A DNA stretch of 64,000 bases, taken from JANQIO01 sp965229625. Lineage in GTDB: Bacteria > Pseudomonadota > Gammaproteobacteria > Pseudomonadales > Halieaceae. The notes beneath the pieces were generated by a model. It did no database searches. It was not told the origin of the DNA and saw only the letters and a program-made list of their open reading frames with translations. The stretch lies in the NCBI GenBank assembly GCA_965229625.1, contig CBDDJJ010000002.1, positions 124,001 to 188,000 on the forward strand, written 5' to 3'. Shown one piece after another: positions 16,642 through 25,276 of the stretch (positions within the stretch are counted from its first letter, which is position 1; each line of letters begins with the position of its first letter). Made by a program: the position numbers and the translations under genes.

Positions 16642-17460
16642 ATGAGTGATACCACGATATTTTCTGTCGCACCGGGACAACTGGCGGCAGCGCGGCTCTT
16701 CAGCCACGCGGCTGTCCAGTGGCCATCCCGCGCCGCGCGGGCCAACCTGCCGGCGGCCGCCGATGACAGCCACTCCAACCTCGGCTGGGACCAGGCACAA
16801 AGCGCACTCTTGAGCCATCCCCTCGACCCTGAGCGGCGCCATCAGCTCGGCTTCAGCTTCCAGTCGTTTTCTCTGCTGTGGCTCGAGGATGGTGTCCTGC
16901 AAGGGTCGCTGGCGTTACACCAGGCCACCGAGACTGACGCCGGCGCCTGGTGCGACGAGCAGCTGGCGAGCGCCGGGCTTCAGCCTACCGGGCAGGCCAG
17001 CATGCCTTACGAGCTTGACCCCGTGGAGTACCGCGATTTTGCGGATGCAGCGACAGCGGAACAGCTCGCGGCACTGGGTGCCTGGTATTCCGTCGCCCAG
17101 GCCAATTTCGAGACACTGGTGGCGCGGTTTGGCGACCTGTCGATTACGCAGCCGGCCATACGCTGCTGGCCACATCACTACGACCTGGGAACCCTGTTCG
17201 TGTTGGAGGAAGGTGATCCGGAAACGGCACGTTCCGTGGGCCTGGGCTTGTCTCCCGGTGACGGCAGCTATAGCGAACCCTATTTCTACTGCACGCCCTG
17301 GCCCACACCGCCCGCGCTACCGACAGCACCCCCACCCGGGCACTGGCATACCGAGGGATTTACCTCGCTGGTGCTACCGGCCAGCGCCGTGGCCGAGGAC
17401 CTTGACCTGCTTGAATGCCTGGCAACAGCGATAGAGAGGGCACGGACAGCGCTGGACTGA
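16642..17460 (+). CDS. Conserved protein of unknown function, operon partner of the Rieske-ThDP enzyme
   Basis: 272-aa soluble-looking protein without signal peptide or membrane helix. Notable segments are RCWPHHYDLGTLFVLEEG, GLGLSPGDGSYSEPYFYC and HWHTEGFTSLVLPAS; the histidine pair and GDGSYSEPY block look like an active or binding site. I have a general memory of uncharacterised proteins sharing these blocks but know no family name. AGGAG lies 6 nt before the ATG and only 9 nt separate it from the fusion gene, so it is almost surely cotranscribed and probably serves the same pathway. Confidence 0.7.
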   Translation: MSDTTIFSVAPGQLAAARLFSHAAVQWPSRAARANLPAAADDSHSNLGWDQAQSALLSHPLDPERRHQLGFSFQSFSLLWLEDGVLQGSLALHQATETDAGAWCDEQLASAGLQPTGQASMPYELDPVEYRDFADAATAEQLAALGAWYSVAQANFETLVARFGDLSITQPAIRCWPHHYDLGTLFVLEEGDPETARSVGLGLSPGDGSYSEPYFYCTPWPTPPALPTAPPPGHWHTEGFTSLVLPASAVAEDLDLLECLATAIERARTALD

Positions 17461-17504
17461 GGCTGCCTGGGCGCTGCAAACGATTTTTTCGATCAATTCC
17501 GGTA

Positions 17505-17541
17505 ATAGAACTCGCTTCTGTTGGTAATAGCCCGTTGCTAC
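17505..17541. promoter_or_regulatory. OxyR-like site upstream of katG
   Basis: Reading ATAG-N7-TTCT-N7-ATAG-N7-CTAC, this matches the tetrameric OxyR pattern (ATAG-N7-CTAT repeated every 22 bp) at 13 of 16 positions. The two ATAG elements are exactly 22 bp apart. It ends 44 nt before the katG start, a natural place for peroxide control. Confidence 0.6.
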
Positions 17542-17585
17542 ATTGCTGTTTGGATAGTTGGTGAATTAACCAGAATGAGGCAGTT

Positions 17586-19736
17586 ATGAACAGTTCTATC
17601 GGATGCCCCGTCGCGCACGGAGCGCTTACCCGGGAAGAGGGCAGCGCCACGCAGTGGTGGCCCAACACTCTCAAGCTCGACATTCTCAATCAGCACGATA
17701 CCCGCACCAATCCGCAGGACCCGGATTTCGACTACCGGGAAGCGCTGAAGTCGCTGGACGTGGAGGCGCTGAAAAACGACCTCAAGGCCCTGATGACCGA
17801 AAGCCAGGCCTGGTGGCCGGCGGACTGGGGCCACTACGGCGGCCTGATGATCCGCCTGGCCTGGCACGCCGCAGGCACCTACCGCACCGCGGACGGCCGT
17901 GGCGGCGCGGGCACCGGCAACCAGCGCTTCGCCCCGCTCAACTCGTGGCCGGACAACGGCAACCTGGACAAGGCGCGCCGTCTGCTGTGGCCGATCAAGA
18001 AGAAGTACGGCAACCAGGTGAGCTGGGCCGACCTGTTCATCCTGGCCGGCAACATGGCCTACGAGTCAATGGGCCTGAAGATGTTCGGCTTCGGATTCGG
18101 CCGGGACGATATCTGGCACCCGGAGAAAGACATTTACTGGGGAGCCGAGAAGGAATGGCTGGCGGCCAGCGAGAACCGCTTTGCCGATGCGTCGGCGGAA
18201 AGCCTGGAGAACCCCCTCGCCGCCGTGCACATGGGCCTGATCTATGTGAACCCGGAAGGCCGCGACGGCAAGCCCGACCCGCTGAAGTCCGCGCAGGACG
18301 TGCGTGTGACGTTTGCGCGCATGGCCATGGACGATGAAGAAACCGTGGCACTGACGGCCGGTGGCCACACCGTGGGCAAGGCCCACGGAAACGGTGATGC
18401 CGACGCCCTGGGCCCGGAGCCCGAGGGTGCGGCTATCGAAGAGCAGGGCCTGGGCTGGCGCAACCCCAATAGTGACGGCTCCGCCGCCAGCGCCGTGACC
18501 AGCGGCCTGGAAGGCGCCTGGACCACCCACCCCACCCGGTGGGACAACGGCTATTTCGAAATGCTGTTTGAACACGAGTGGGAACTGGCCAAGAGCCCGG
18601 CGGGGGCCTGGCAGTGGCAGCCTACCGATATCAGCGAAGAAAACATGCCTGCCGATCCCAGCAACCCCGGGGAGCGCCGCATGCCGATTATGACCGATGC
18701 TGACATGGCCATGATCAAGGACCCGGAGTACCGCAAGATCTCCGAGCGCTTCTACAAGGACCCGGAGTACTTTGCTGAAACCTTCGCCCGCGCCTGGTTC
18801 AAGCTGACCCACCGCGACATGGGACCGAAGGCACGCTATGTGGGCCCGGACGTACCCGCTGAAGACCTGATCTGGCAGGACCCGGTACCGGCCGGCGCAA
18901 GCGGCTACGACATCGAGGCCATCAAGGCGAAGCTAGCTGACAGCGGTCTCTCGATCGGCGACATGGTCGCCACCGCCTGGGACAGCGCCCGCACGTTCCG
19001 CGGTTCAGACTTCCGCGGCGGCGCCAACGGCGCCCGCATTCGCCTCGCCCCGCAGAGGGACTGGCACGGCAATGAACCGGAACGCCTACGCGCCGTGCTC
19101 AGCGTGATCGAGCCGATTGCCACGGAAGCCGGCGCCAGCGTGGCCGACGTTATCGTGATCGCGGGGAACTTCGGTATTGAGCAGGCAGCGAAAGCAGCGG
19201 GTGTGGATATCACTGTACCTTTCACCGCGGGACGCGGCGATGCCACCGAGGAGCACACCGATGCAGAGTCTTTTGCACCGCTGGAGCCCGTGCACGACGG
19301 CTATCGCAACTACCTGAAAGAGCAGTTCGGCGCCGCACCTGAGGATCTGCTGCTGGACCGCACCCAGTTGCTGGGGCTGACCGCGCCGGAAATGACGGTG
19401 CTGGTGGGCGGCATGCGCGTGCTGGGCACCAACTTCGGTGGCAGCAGGCACGGTGTATTCACCGATCGAGTGGGACAGTTAACCAACGATTTCTTCGTGA
19501 ACCTGACCGATATGGCCTACGAATGGGTGCCCGCGGAAGAGGACCTGTTCGAGCTTCGCGAGCGCAGCTCAGGTGAAGTGAAGTGGACGGCGACCCGCGT
19601 TGACCTGGTGTTCGGCTCCAACTCCATCCTGCGCGCCTACAGCGAGCTGTACGCCCAGGATGATTCCAGTGAAAAGTTCGTTCGCGACTTCGTGGCAGCC
19701 TGGACCAGGGTGATGGAAGCGGGCCTTGTGAGCTGA
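17586..19736 (+). CDS. katG: Catalase-peroxidase
   Basis: 716-aa bifunctional haem enzyme that removes hydrogen peroxide. The distal haem pocket Arg90, Trp93, His94 lies in MIRLAWHAAGTYR; the proximal region holds ALTAGGHTVGKAHGN. Trp93 belongs to the Met-Tyr-Trp crosslink of the family. Both the active N-terminal and the degenerate C-terminal domain are complete, ending AWTRVMEAGLVS. No signal peptide, so cytoplasmic. An OxyR-like motif upstream suggests peroxide induction. A GC-rich hairpin follows the stop. Confidence 0.97.
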   Translation: MNSSIGCPVAHGALTREEGSATQWWPNTLKLDILNQHDTRTNPQDPDFDYREALKSLDVEALKNDLKALMTESQAWWPADWGHYGGLMIRLAWHAAGTYRTADGRGGAGTGNQRFAPLNSWPDNGNLDKARRLLWPIKKKYGNQVSWADLFILAGNMAYESMGLKMFGFGFGRDDIWHPEKDIYWGAEKEWLAASENRFADASAESLENPLAAVHMGLIYVNPEGRDGKPDPLKSAQDVRVTFARMAMDDEETVALTAGGHTVGKAHGNGDADALGPEPEGAAIEEQGLGWRNPNSDGSAASAVTSGLEGAWTTHPTRWDNGYFEMLFEHEWELAKSPAGAWQWQPTDISEENMPADPSNPGERRMPIMTDADMAMIKDPEYRKISERFYKDPEYFAETFARAWFKLTHRDMGPKARYVGPDVPAEDLIWQDPVPAGASGYDIEAIKAKLADSGLSIGDMVATAWDSARTFRGSDFRGGANGARIRLAPQRDWHGNEPERLRAVLSVIEPIATEAGASVADVIVIAGNFGIEQAAKAAGVDITVPFTAGRGDATEEHTDAESFAPLEPVHDGYRNYLKEQFGAAPEDLLLDRTQLLGLTAPEMTVLVGGMRVLGTNFGGSRHGVFTDRVGQLTNDFFVNLTDMAYEWVPAEEDLFELRERSSGEVKWTATRVDLVFGSNSILRAYSELYAQDDSSEKFVRDFVAAWTRVMEAGLVS

Positions 19737-19746
19737 CAGCTGTGAA

Positions 19747-19786
19747 GGGCACCGGACGCGCACGTTCAGACAGCGCGGCGGTGCCC
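19747..19786. terminator. Possible bidirectional terminator hairpin
   Basis: GGGCACCG and CGGTGCCC form an 8-bp stem with a 24-nt loop between the convergent katG and SDR genes. There is no clear T-run, so termination strength is uncertain. Confidence 0.45.
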
Positions 19787-19801
19787 TACCCGCTTGATGC
19801 G

Positions 19802-20596
19802 CTAGAACAGCGAGAAGTGCTGCCCGCCGTCGATCACGATGTTCTGCCCGACGACAAAGCGTGACAGGGGGCTACACAATAAGGCCGCCATCGGCGCCAG
19901 GTCGTCAGCCTCTGCCATGAAGCCAGCCGGAATCCGGTTGTTGTCCAGGAAGTGCTTCAGTGCCACCTCACGGTCGCGCTCGAGCCCGAAAGCATCCACA
20001 TAGGCATCAAAGGATTCATCCATGCCCTCGGTGGCGAATATGCCCGGCAGCAGGTTGTTGATATTGACGCCGTGCCGGGCAACCTCGCGAGACACACAGG
20101 CGGTGTAGTTGATCAGCGCGGAGCGTGCGGGCCCCGACATCAGCCGCCAGATCATGGGGTTCTTGGCCGAGAAGGTGGCGATGTTCACGATGCGGCCCCA
20201 GCCCTTGTCCTTCATCACCGGAATGTAGTGGCGCATGAGTTCAATGGGGCCTATGAGGGCCATGTCCATGGAATTGCGCCAGTCTTCCGGTGTCAGCTTC
20301 AGGAAGTCACCGTTCGGGGACGGCGGCTTGATGGTGATGGCGAGAATATCCGGGTCCGGGCAGGCGGCGTACAGAGCAGCGCGGCCCTCTTCCTTTGACG
20401 AGTCCGCCACCACGGGTGTCACACTGGCGCCGTACTTTGCGGAGATTTCGTCGGCGGCAGCGACCAGGCGCTCTTCACGCCGCGCCGTAATGTATAAATC
20501 GACGCCTGCCTCGGCCAGACGTTCCGCCGTCGCTCGCCCCATGCCGGCGCTGCCGCCGGCCATGATGGCTTTCTTGCCCTGAATATTGAGATCCAT
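19802..20596 (-). CDS. Atypical short-chain dehydrogenase/reductase (catalytic motifs replaced)
   Basis: 264-aa SDR-fold protein. The nucleotide loop is AGGSAGMGRA, a usable variant of TGxxxGxG, and TARREERL supports cofactor binding. The usual NNAG is replaced by IKPP (TIKPPSPNGDFL), and where YxxxK should be, the sequence reads MSGPARSALINY, with no Tyr-x-x-x-Lys. The C-terminal PLSRFVVGQNIVIDGG is normal. It may bind NAD(P) and catalyse an unusual reaction, or have lost dehydrogenase activity. It stands alone, convergent with katG. Confidence 0.8.
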   Translation of the reverse strand: MDLNIQGKKAIMAGGSAGMGRATAERLAEAGVDLYITARREERLVAAADEISAKYGASVTPVVADSSKEEGRAALYAACPDPDILAITIKPPSPNGDFLKLTPEDWRNSMDMALIGPIELMRHYIPVMKDKGWGRIVNIATFSAKNPMIWRLMSGPARSALINYTACVSREVARHGVNINNLLPGIFATEGMDESFDAYVDAFGLERDREVALKHFLDNNRIPAGFMAEADDLAPMAALLCSPLSRFVVGQNIVIDGGQHFSLF

Positions 20597-20845
20597 GTTC
20601 GCCTCCTCGCCCCAGTGAGTTGTGTTGCAGTGCGTGCAATCTTCCCTGACAAGGGCGGCCCGGGCGAGCGCAGAAACGGCCAGTTACCCTGCACATATGG
20701 CCAAAGCCATCATGGTGGTGTTAATTAAACAAATGCGTGGCCGTTCAGGCAGAACGGTTGGAGGCAGGCGGGGCGGCGTGAGTGACATGAACGACGCCGG
20801 AGACTGCCGGCGCCCCTGGTTCCTCGGTCCTTGCAGGGAAGGTGC

Positions 20846-21316
20846 TCAGCCCAGCTGCGACTGCAGGTAGTTCTCCAGGCCCATTTTCTCGATCAGTTCC
20901 AGCTGCTGTTCCAGCCAGAAGGTGTGATCCTCCTCGGTGTCAGCGAGCATGCCTTCGAGCAGATCCCTGGACACGTAGTCCTGCTCCCGCTCGCACAGGG
21001 CGATGGCTTCCTTCACAGACTCGATCACGGCCAGTTCCAGGTCGAGATCGTTCTGCAGCATTTCCGGCACTGTGGAGCCGACCTTGAGTGGTGTGCGGTT
21101 GCCCACCAGCGGCACCCCTTCCAGGAACAGGATGCGACGAATCAGGCCGTTGGCATGCTGCTTTTCGTCGTCCATCTCATGGTCAATGCGTTCGTAGAGG
21201 CTGTTCAGGCCCCAGTCGGCAAACATGCGCGAATGAATGAAGTACTGATCCATCGCCGTCAGCTCTCCGGCGAGCAGTGCATTCAGCGTATCGATGATCG
21301 ACTGTTTTCCTTCCAT
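20846..21316 (-). CDS. bfr: Bacterioferritin-type ferritin lacking the haem-ligand Met
   Basis: 156-aa ferritin-like subunit, near-identical in length to E. coli Bfr (158). Ferroxidase ligands are all there: Glu18, Tyr25, Glu51, His54, Glu94, and the Glu128/His131 pair. The residue equivalent to Met52, which binds haem between subunits, is Lys52 (DDEKQHA in place of DEMKHA). This matches the haem-less subunit class known in Pseudomonas and Neisseria. It stores iron in the cytoplasm as a 24-mer, possibly with a second haem-binding subunit encoded elsewhere. No Fur box is clear upstream. Confidence 0.88.
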   Translation of the reverse strand: MEGKQSIIDTLNALLAGELTAMDQYFIHSRMFADWGLNSLYERIDHEMDDEKQHANGLIRRILFLEGVPLVGNRTPLKVGSTVPEMLQNDLDLELAVIESVKEAIALCEREQDYVSRDLLEGMLADTEEDHTFWLEQQLELIEKMGLENYLQSQLG

Positions 21317-21499
21317 AACGTCTTTTCCCCGGTTCTCCAGCTGCCAGAGTAAGTGAATCCCCGCCTGCCATCACCTCAGACATGCCGGCTGTGCGGGCGT
21401 GTCAGCAAGTTTTTGCGCGACTCTTGATGTGTGTCAGCCACCGACGGCGGATGACAGAAGCGCAGGACAATGCATTGCTGGCTCAGGAGGCCTGGCAGC

Positions 21500-23572
21500 C
21501 TAGCGGGGCCGGTAGCTAACGGACACCCGAAGCTGACGAGGTTCGAATACGTGGTAGTGCACATCCTCGACACCGGCTTCGGGCTCACCAGGCAATCTCG
21601 AGCCGTAAAAATAGTCGATGTCGTGATCATCGGAATCGAGCACATTAAGCACATCGGCCTGCACACGCCAGTTCCCGCCCGACCATCCCAACGCCAGATT
21701 GACCATGGTCGAACCATCCGATTCCACACTGCCGTCTTCCACCAACGGCGCCCCGTCGAAGTAGCGGGCACGCAGCGAGCCAAACCAGCCACTGGGGTAT
21801 TGGGCCGAAATGGCACCGCTGACCACCGTCTCCAGGGCACCGGGAATCTCGTCGCCTTCCGGGGCACTGTCACTGAACTGCGCATCGGTCCAGGCAAAAT
21901 CTGCTTCCAGGGACCAGACGTCATCCAGCGCCCAGAAATTGTTCAGCTCGATCCCCCAGCGTTCGCTGCCACGGCTGGGTTCGGTGGCACCCGCGTCCCC
22001 GACGAACAGCAGTTCAGAGTCCAGCTCCAGGTACCACAGGGCCAAAGAGCTATTCCAGCCCGGTTTCCACTGGGTTTTGAAGCCCACCTCAGCGCCCTTC
22101 GACTCGACCAGCGGATCTACCGGGGTCACGGCGTCACCGGACACCGGATCTACCGCCTGCACCACACCCCGGGCGTCATTGGAGTGAAAGCCGTAACCGG
22201 CACTGACATAGGCTTCGGTGACTTCGGAGAAAGCATAGATCAGGCTGGCTTTGGGGCTGTAAATCTCGTCGCTGTCATCACCTGAGTTGGCCGGGTTGTC
22301 GGCATCAACGTCGAACCAGTAGAAGTCGCCGCGCAGGCCAAGCACGGCGCGCCAGTTGTCGGCGAAACGCCAGGCCAGCTCGTAGTAAAGACCCAGGCTG
22401 GCCTGCTCCAGGCTGTCTTCGCGCACGGTGTCCAGGCGCTGGCGGCGCAGGGTGCGATACAGGCCTACGGTATCAACATCGTCATAGCGCGCCTCCGCTC
22501 CGAGGCGGTGGTGGAAGTGATCCTGCTGGCCGCTCACCCAGAAGCGCTGGTAGCTTCCCCCGTAGATCGTGCGATCGTCCCGCTGCTGGAACTGGTCGCC
22601 GTTGTCGGGATCGTCCAACAGGTAGGTGAAGTTGGACCACAGGGTCATCTCATAGTCGATGACATAGGCATTCCACTGGGAACGATGTGATTCATGGTCG
22701 TAGGTGTACTGGCCAGACAGGCTGTAGCGATGCGTATCTCCGCCCAGGGAATCATCGATAGAGCCCAGTTCGTCGATCAGGCCCTGCTCCACCGCGCGCT
22801 CGGGAATCTGGTCCGCCGAATTCCATCTGTTGTCATAGAACATCGCCGTGGCCGACCAGTTGCCGACTTCATCATTCCCAGCCAGCTTTACCAGGCCGTT
22901 GATCTTTTCAACGTCTTCTTCGATATCCCGCCAGGGACCATCGTAAACCTGGCCTTCGAAGGCACCGGATAGTGTCATTTCGCCCAGGTCCAACCCCCCT
23001 ATGGCCAGCACACGGCCAAAGCCGTTGCCACCCGCGGCAAAGGTGAGCCGCTGATCGGGCATCTGGTCAAAGGTCTCAATCCGCACCCCACCGGCGGAGG
23101 AGAAGTCACCCAACTCCGCGTGGTAGGGACCTTTCACGAAAGACATCTGCTCGATGGTTTCCGGGATCAGGAAATTGATATCCGTATAGCCCTGGCCGTG
23201 GCCGTGCGAGCGCATATTTACGGGCATGCCGTCAATCCAGGTAGCAAAGTCGGTGCCGTGGTCCAGGTTGAAGCCACGCAGGAACATCTGGTTGGATTTC
23301 CCGGAGCCGCTGTGCTGGGTGACAATCAGGCCCGGCACCGCTTCCAGCACGTCACCCGGCCGCAGCAGCGGGCGGATGGCGAGGTCCATCTGGCCAATGA
23401 CGCCTTCCGAGGCACTGCGAGCCTCACCGACCAGCGCCTGGCGACGCCCGGTGACGATGGTTTCCTCCATGGTGCGGTGTTCCTGGTGGGCGTGGAGCTG
23501 CAGCGGCACAAGCAGCAAACAGGTGCTCCGTAAAAAGCAATTGAAAGATCTTTTTGTACGTTTACAGCTCAC
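21500..23572 (-). CDS. TonB-dependent receptor, probably zinc-regulated
   Basis: 690-aa outer-membrane receptor. The leader ends LQLHAHQEHRT, followed by the EETIVTGRR TonB box. The plug has FLRGFNLDHGTDFATWIDG and a histidine-rich MRSHGHGQGYTDINF segment; VKGPYHAELGDFSSAGGVRIE is the plug end. Start is GTG 23572 with AGGAG 8 nt upstream. A Zur-like box lies about 250 bp upstream and zinc-starvation genes surround it, so a zinc-uptake role like ZnuD is the leading idea. The ligand is inferred from context only. Confidence 0.85.
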   Translation of the reverse strand: MSCKRTKRSFNCFLRSTCLLLVPLQLHAHQEHRTMEETIVTGRRQALVGEARSASEGVIGQMDLAIRPLLRPGDVLEAVPGLIVTQHSGSGKSNQMFLRGFNLDHGTDFATWIDGMPVNMRSHGHGQGYTDINFLIPETIEQMSFVKGPYHAELGDFSSAGGVRIETFDQMPDQRLTFAAGGNGFGRVLAIGGLDLGEMTLSGAFEGQVYDGPWRDIEEDVEKINGLVKLAGNDEVGNWSATAMFYDNRWNSADQIPERAVEQGLIDELGSIDDSLGGDTHRYSLSGQYTYDHESHRSQWNAYVIDYEMTLWSNFTYLLDDPDNGDQFQQRDDRTIYGGSYQRFWVSGQQDHFHHRLGAEARYDDVDTVGLYRTLRRQRLDTVREDSLEQASLGLYYELAWRFADNWRAVLGLRGDFYWFDVDADNPANSGDDSDEIYSPKASLIYAFSEVTEAYVSAGYGFHSNDARGVVQAVDPVSGDAVTPVDPLVESKGAEVGFKTQWKPGWNSSLALWYLELDSELLFVGDAGATEPSRGSERWGIELNNFWALDDVWSLEADFAWTDAQFSDSAPEGDEIPGALETVVSGAISAQYPSGWFGSLRARYFDGAPLVEDGSVESDGSTMVNLALGWSGGNWRVQADVLNVLDSDDHDIDYFYGSRLPGEPEAGVEDVHYHVFEPRQLRVSVSYRPR

Positions 23573-23617
23573 GGGCTCTCTCCTGGTCCGACATTGCGCG
23601 CCACGCCAGGTAGCAAC

Positions 23618-23812
23618 TCAGTGGCAGCCCTGGCCAATGCGCTCCACGGTGACGTAGGACACGGCCAGTTGGAAATAGTGCCATGACAGCTGAACCTCCC
23701 AGCCCGCGTGGTCCTCCCGGGCACCCGGATACGAGTGCATCGGAACAGCAAGCTTCGATTCCGTGGGTACCGATCCGGTGATCATGCGCGGACTCATGGT
23801 GTCACCCGACAC
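23618..23812 (-). CDS. Possible small protein between Zur-like box and TonB receptor
   Basis: 64-codon frame starting GTG 23812 (or ATG 23797), ending in Gly-Gln-Gly-Cys-His. It lies 45 nt upstream of the TonB receptor on the same strand and directly below the Zur-like box, so it would be the first gene of that transcript. Codon use looks like that of neighbouring genes, with tryptophans and tyrosines in the second half (WHYFQLAVSYVTVERIG). The ribosome site is weak and I recognise no family; it may simply be leader sequence. Confidence 0.35.
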   Translation of the reverse strand: MSGDTMSPRMITGSVPTESKLAVPMHSYPGAREDHAGWEVQLSWHYFQLAVSYVTVERIGQGCH

Positions 23813-23818
23813 CCTTTA

Positions 23819-23831
23819 GTTATGATATAAC
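23819..23831. promoter_or_regulatory. Zur-like box
   Basis: GTTATGATATAAC differs from the proteobacterial Zur core GTTATAnTATAAC at one position. It sits between the TonB receptor transcript (minus) and the first DUF1826 gene (plus, ATG 35 nt away), so it can serve both directions. Neighbouring genes are of the kind found in Zur regulons. Confidence 0.7.
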
Positions 23832-23865
23832 GTGTCCCTCAAAGTTCATCTATCGTTCCCTTGCC

Positions 23866-24522
23866 ATGCAACATGCCGCGACATCACTCGCACCATTGAA
23901 CGCCTGCGCGCACCATGTGGTCGGAGCCCAGCCCGAGGTACTCCAGTGCATCACCGCTAGCAGGGTCAACCTTAGCCTCTGGCAACGCCCTCCCCTGCCT
24001 GCCATATCCCGGGAGGTCTCAACCCTGACCGCCGCGCAGCTACCCGCCGTCCGTCACCCAACGTCCAAGCACTCCTTCACGGACGATATCACCGCGCTGC
24101 TGCGAGCGCTGGGGCATGACCCTCTGTCATTTCGGTGCCTGCTCTCAGATCTTTGCCTGCTGGCGGATCATTTCTTTAGCGTCAGCGGCCAGCGTGATGT
24201 GAAATTTCGTCTGTCGGCGACTGATGACGACAATTGCGGGCGCTTCCACGTCGACACCCGCCACCTGCGGATGATCTGTACCTACCAGGGCCCGGGCACC
24301 GAGTGGCTGCGCAACGAGCAGGTCGACCGCTTCCTGCTAGAACGCGGCGCACCCAACGACGCCGTCATACGCTTTGGTGATGCTTCCCGTTTCGAGCCCT
24401 TCTGGGTGGGCATCATGAAGGGTGACCCCGACTGTTCCGGGAACGGTCTCGTACACCGCTCACCGCCCGTCGCCGGTTCCGGCCAGACGCGTGTTTTGTT
24501 CTGTCTGGACGCGGAGCCCTGA
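23866..24522 (+). CDS. DUF1826 protein, copy 1
   Basis: 218-aa DUF1826 member. Family blocks are CGRFHVDTRHLRMICTYQG, GTEWL and a C-terminal GLVHRSPP. The block FHVD...R...TYxGxGTEWL is shared exactly in pattern with the second copy at 25277-25969. DUF1826 genes are often found next to CobW GTPases and other Zur targets; no activity is known, although the conserved His-x-Asp and Tyr/His residues could hold a metal. ATG lies 35 nt past the Zur-like box. Confidence 0.8.
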   Translation: MQHAATSLAPLNACAHHVVGAQPEVLQCITASRVNLSLWQRPPLPAISREVSTLTAAQLPAVRHPTSKHSFTDDITALLRALGHDPLSFRCLLSDLCLLADHFFSVSGQRDVKFRLSATDDDNCGRFHVDTRHLRMICTYQGPGTEWLRNEQVDRFLLERGAPNDAVIRFGDASRFEPFWVGIMKGDPDCSGNGLVHRSPPVAGSGQTRVLFCLDAEP

Positions 24523-24575
24523 AATAGCCGTATACTCCACCCCTCGTCATTTCAACACTTAGTAAGGAATAGCCC

Positions 24576-25007
24576 ATGGCATTGTCAGATCTGCTCAATA
24601 TTCGGCAACTGTTTGGTGGCGACCGGAGCGAACCGAGCCCCGAGGTCTACCGCGAACTGCTGGTGATGGTGCTGGCGCGGGCCACTGACGTGGACGCCTA
24701 CACCGACGCCGCCGAAGTGGAAACCGTGCAACAAGTACTGCAGGAGTACCTCGGCGAGGAAATCAGCAGTGCCGATGTACGCGTTGCCTCCAAATCCGCG
24801 CTCTATGAAACGGCACCGCTGGAGAAATACGTGTCTCGCATCGGTCCGAAGCTACCCAAGGAGCAGCGAATCAGCCTGGTGCAGGCCCTGATCAAGGTGC
24901 TCCACGCCGATGACAAGGTCGCCAGCGCGGAGGCCGGCTACTTCAACATGATCTGCGAAGCCCTGCAGCTGAGCTTCGCAGAGGTGGCGGGGCTGGGCTC
25001 AGACTAG
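24576..25007 (+). CDS. TerB-like protein
   Basis: 143-aa all-helical protein of the TerB/DjlA N-terminal type. It has the expected acidic repeats: VDAYTDAAEVETVQQVL early and HADDKVASAEAGYFNMICEAL late, in which Asp/Glu residues bind metal in TerB structures. AAGGAA lies 7 nt before the ATG. It follows the DUF1826 gene by about 50 nt and may be cotranscribed. Tellurite resistance itself is not implied. Confidence 0.75.
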   Translation: MALSDLLNIRQLFGGDRSEPSPEVYRELLVMVLARATDVDAYTDAAEVETVQQVLQEYLGEEISSADVRVASKSALYETAPLEKYVSRIGPKLPKEQRISLVQALIKVLHADDKVASAEAGYFNMICEALQLSFAEVAGLGSD

Positions 25008-25276
25008 ACCCCAATCAAGACGGTTTTTTGATAGTCGCCCCGGGCAGGAGCTGATAGCGTGCTTTCAAACCTACGCTATGAGCCAGGCCCGAGGGCACTC
25101 TTGCATCCAGCCGGAGAGTATCGCCGGCCACACCACCGCAGATCGACCTCGTCCGGGCATGAACTGACCTGAGTTGACGAGGTATCAAATGCGCACCAGG
25201 GCCCGGCGCGTTGCGAAACCGTCGTGTGCAGGCACCGCAGACGGCGGGTCCTATGCACTGCAACCAGGGCCGGGCT

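Noticed and set aside
25008..25276. 82-codon minus-strand frame after terB
   Set aside because: Cysteine- and arginine-rich translation without a ribosome site; treated as intergenic.
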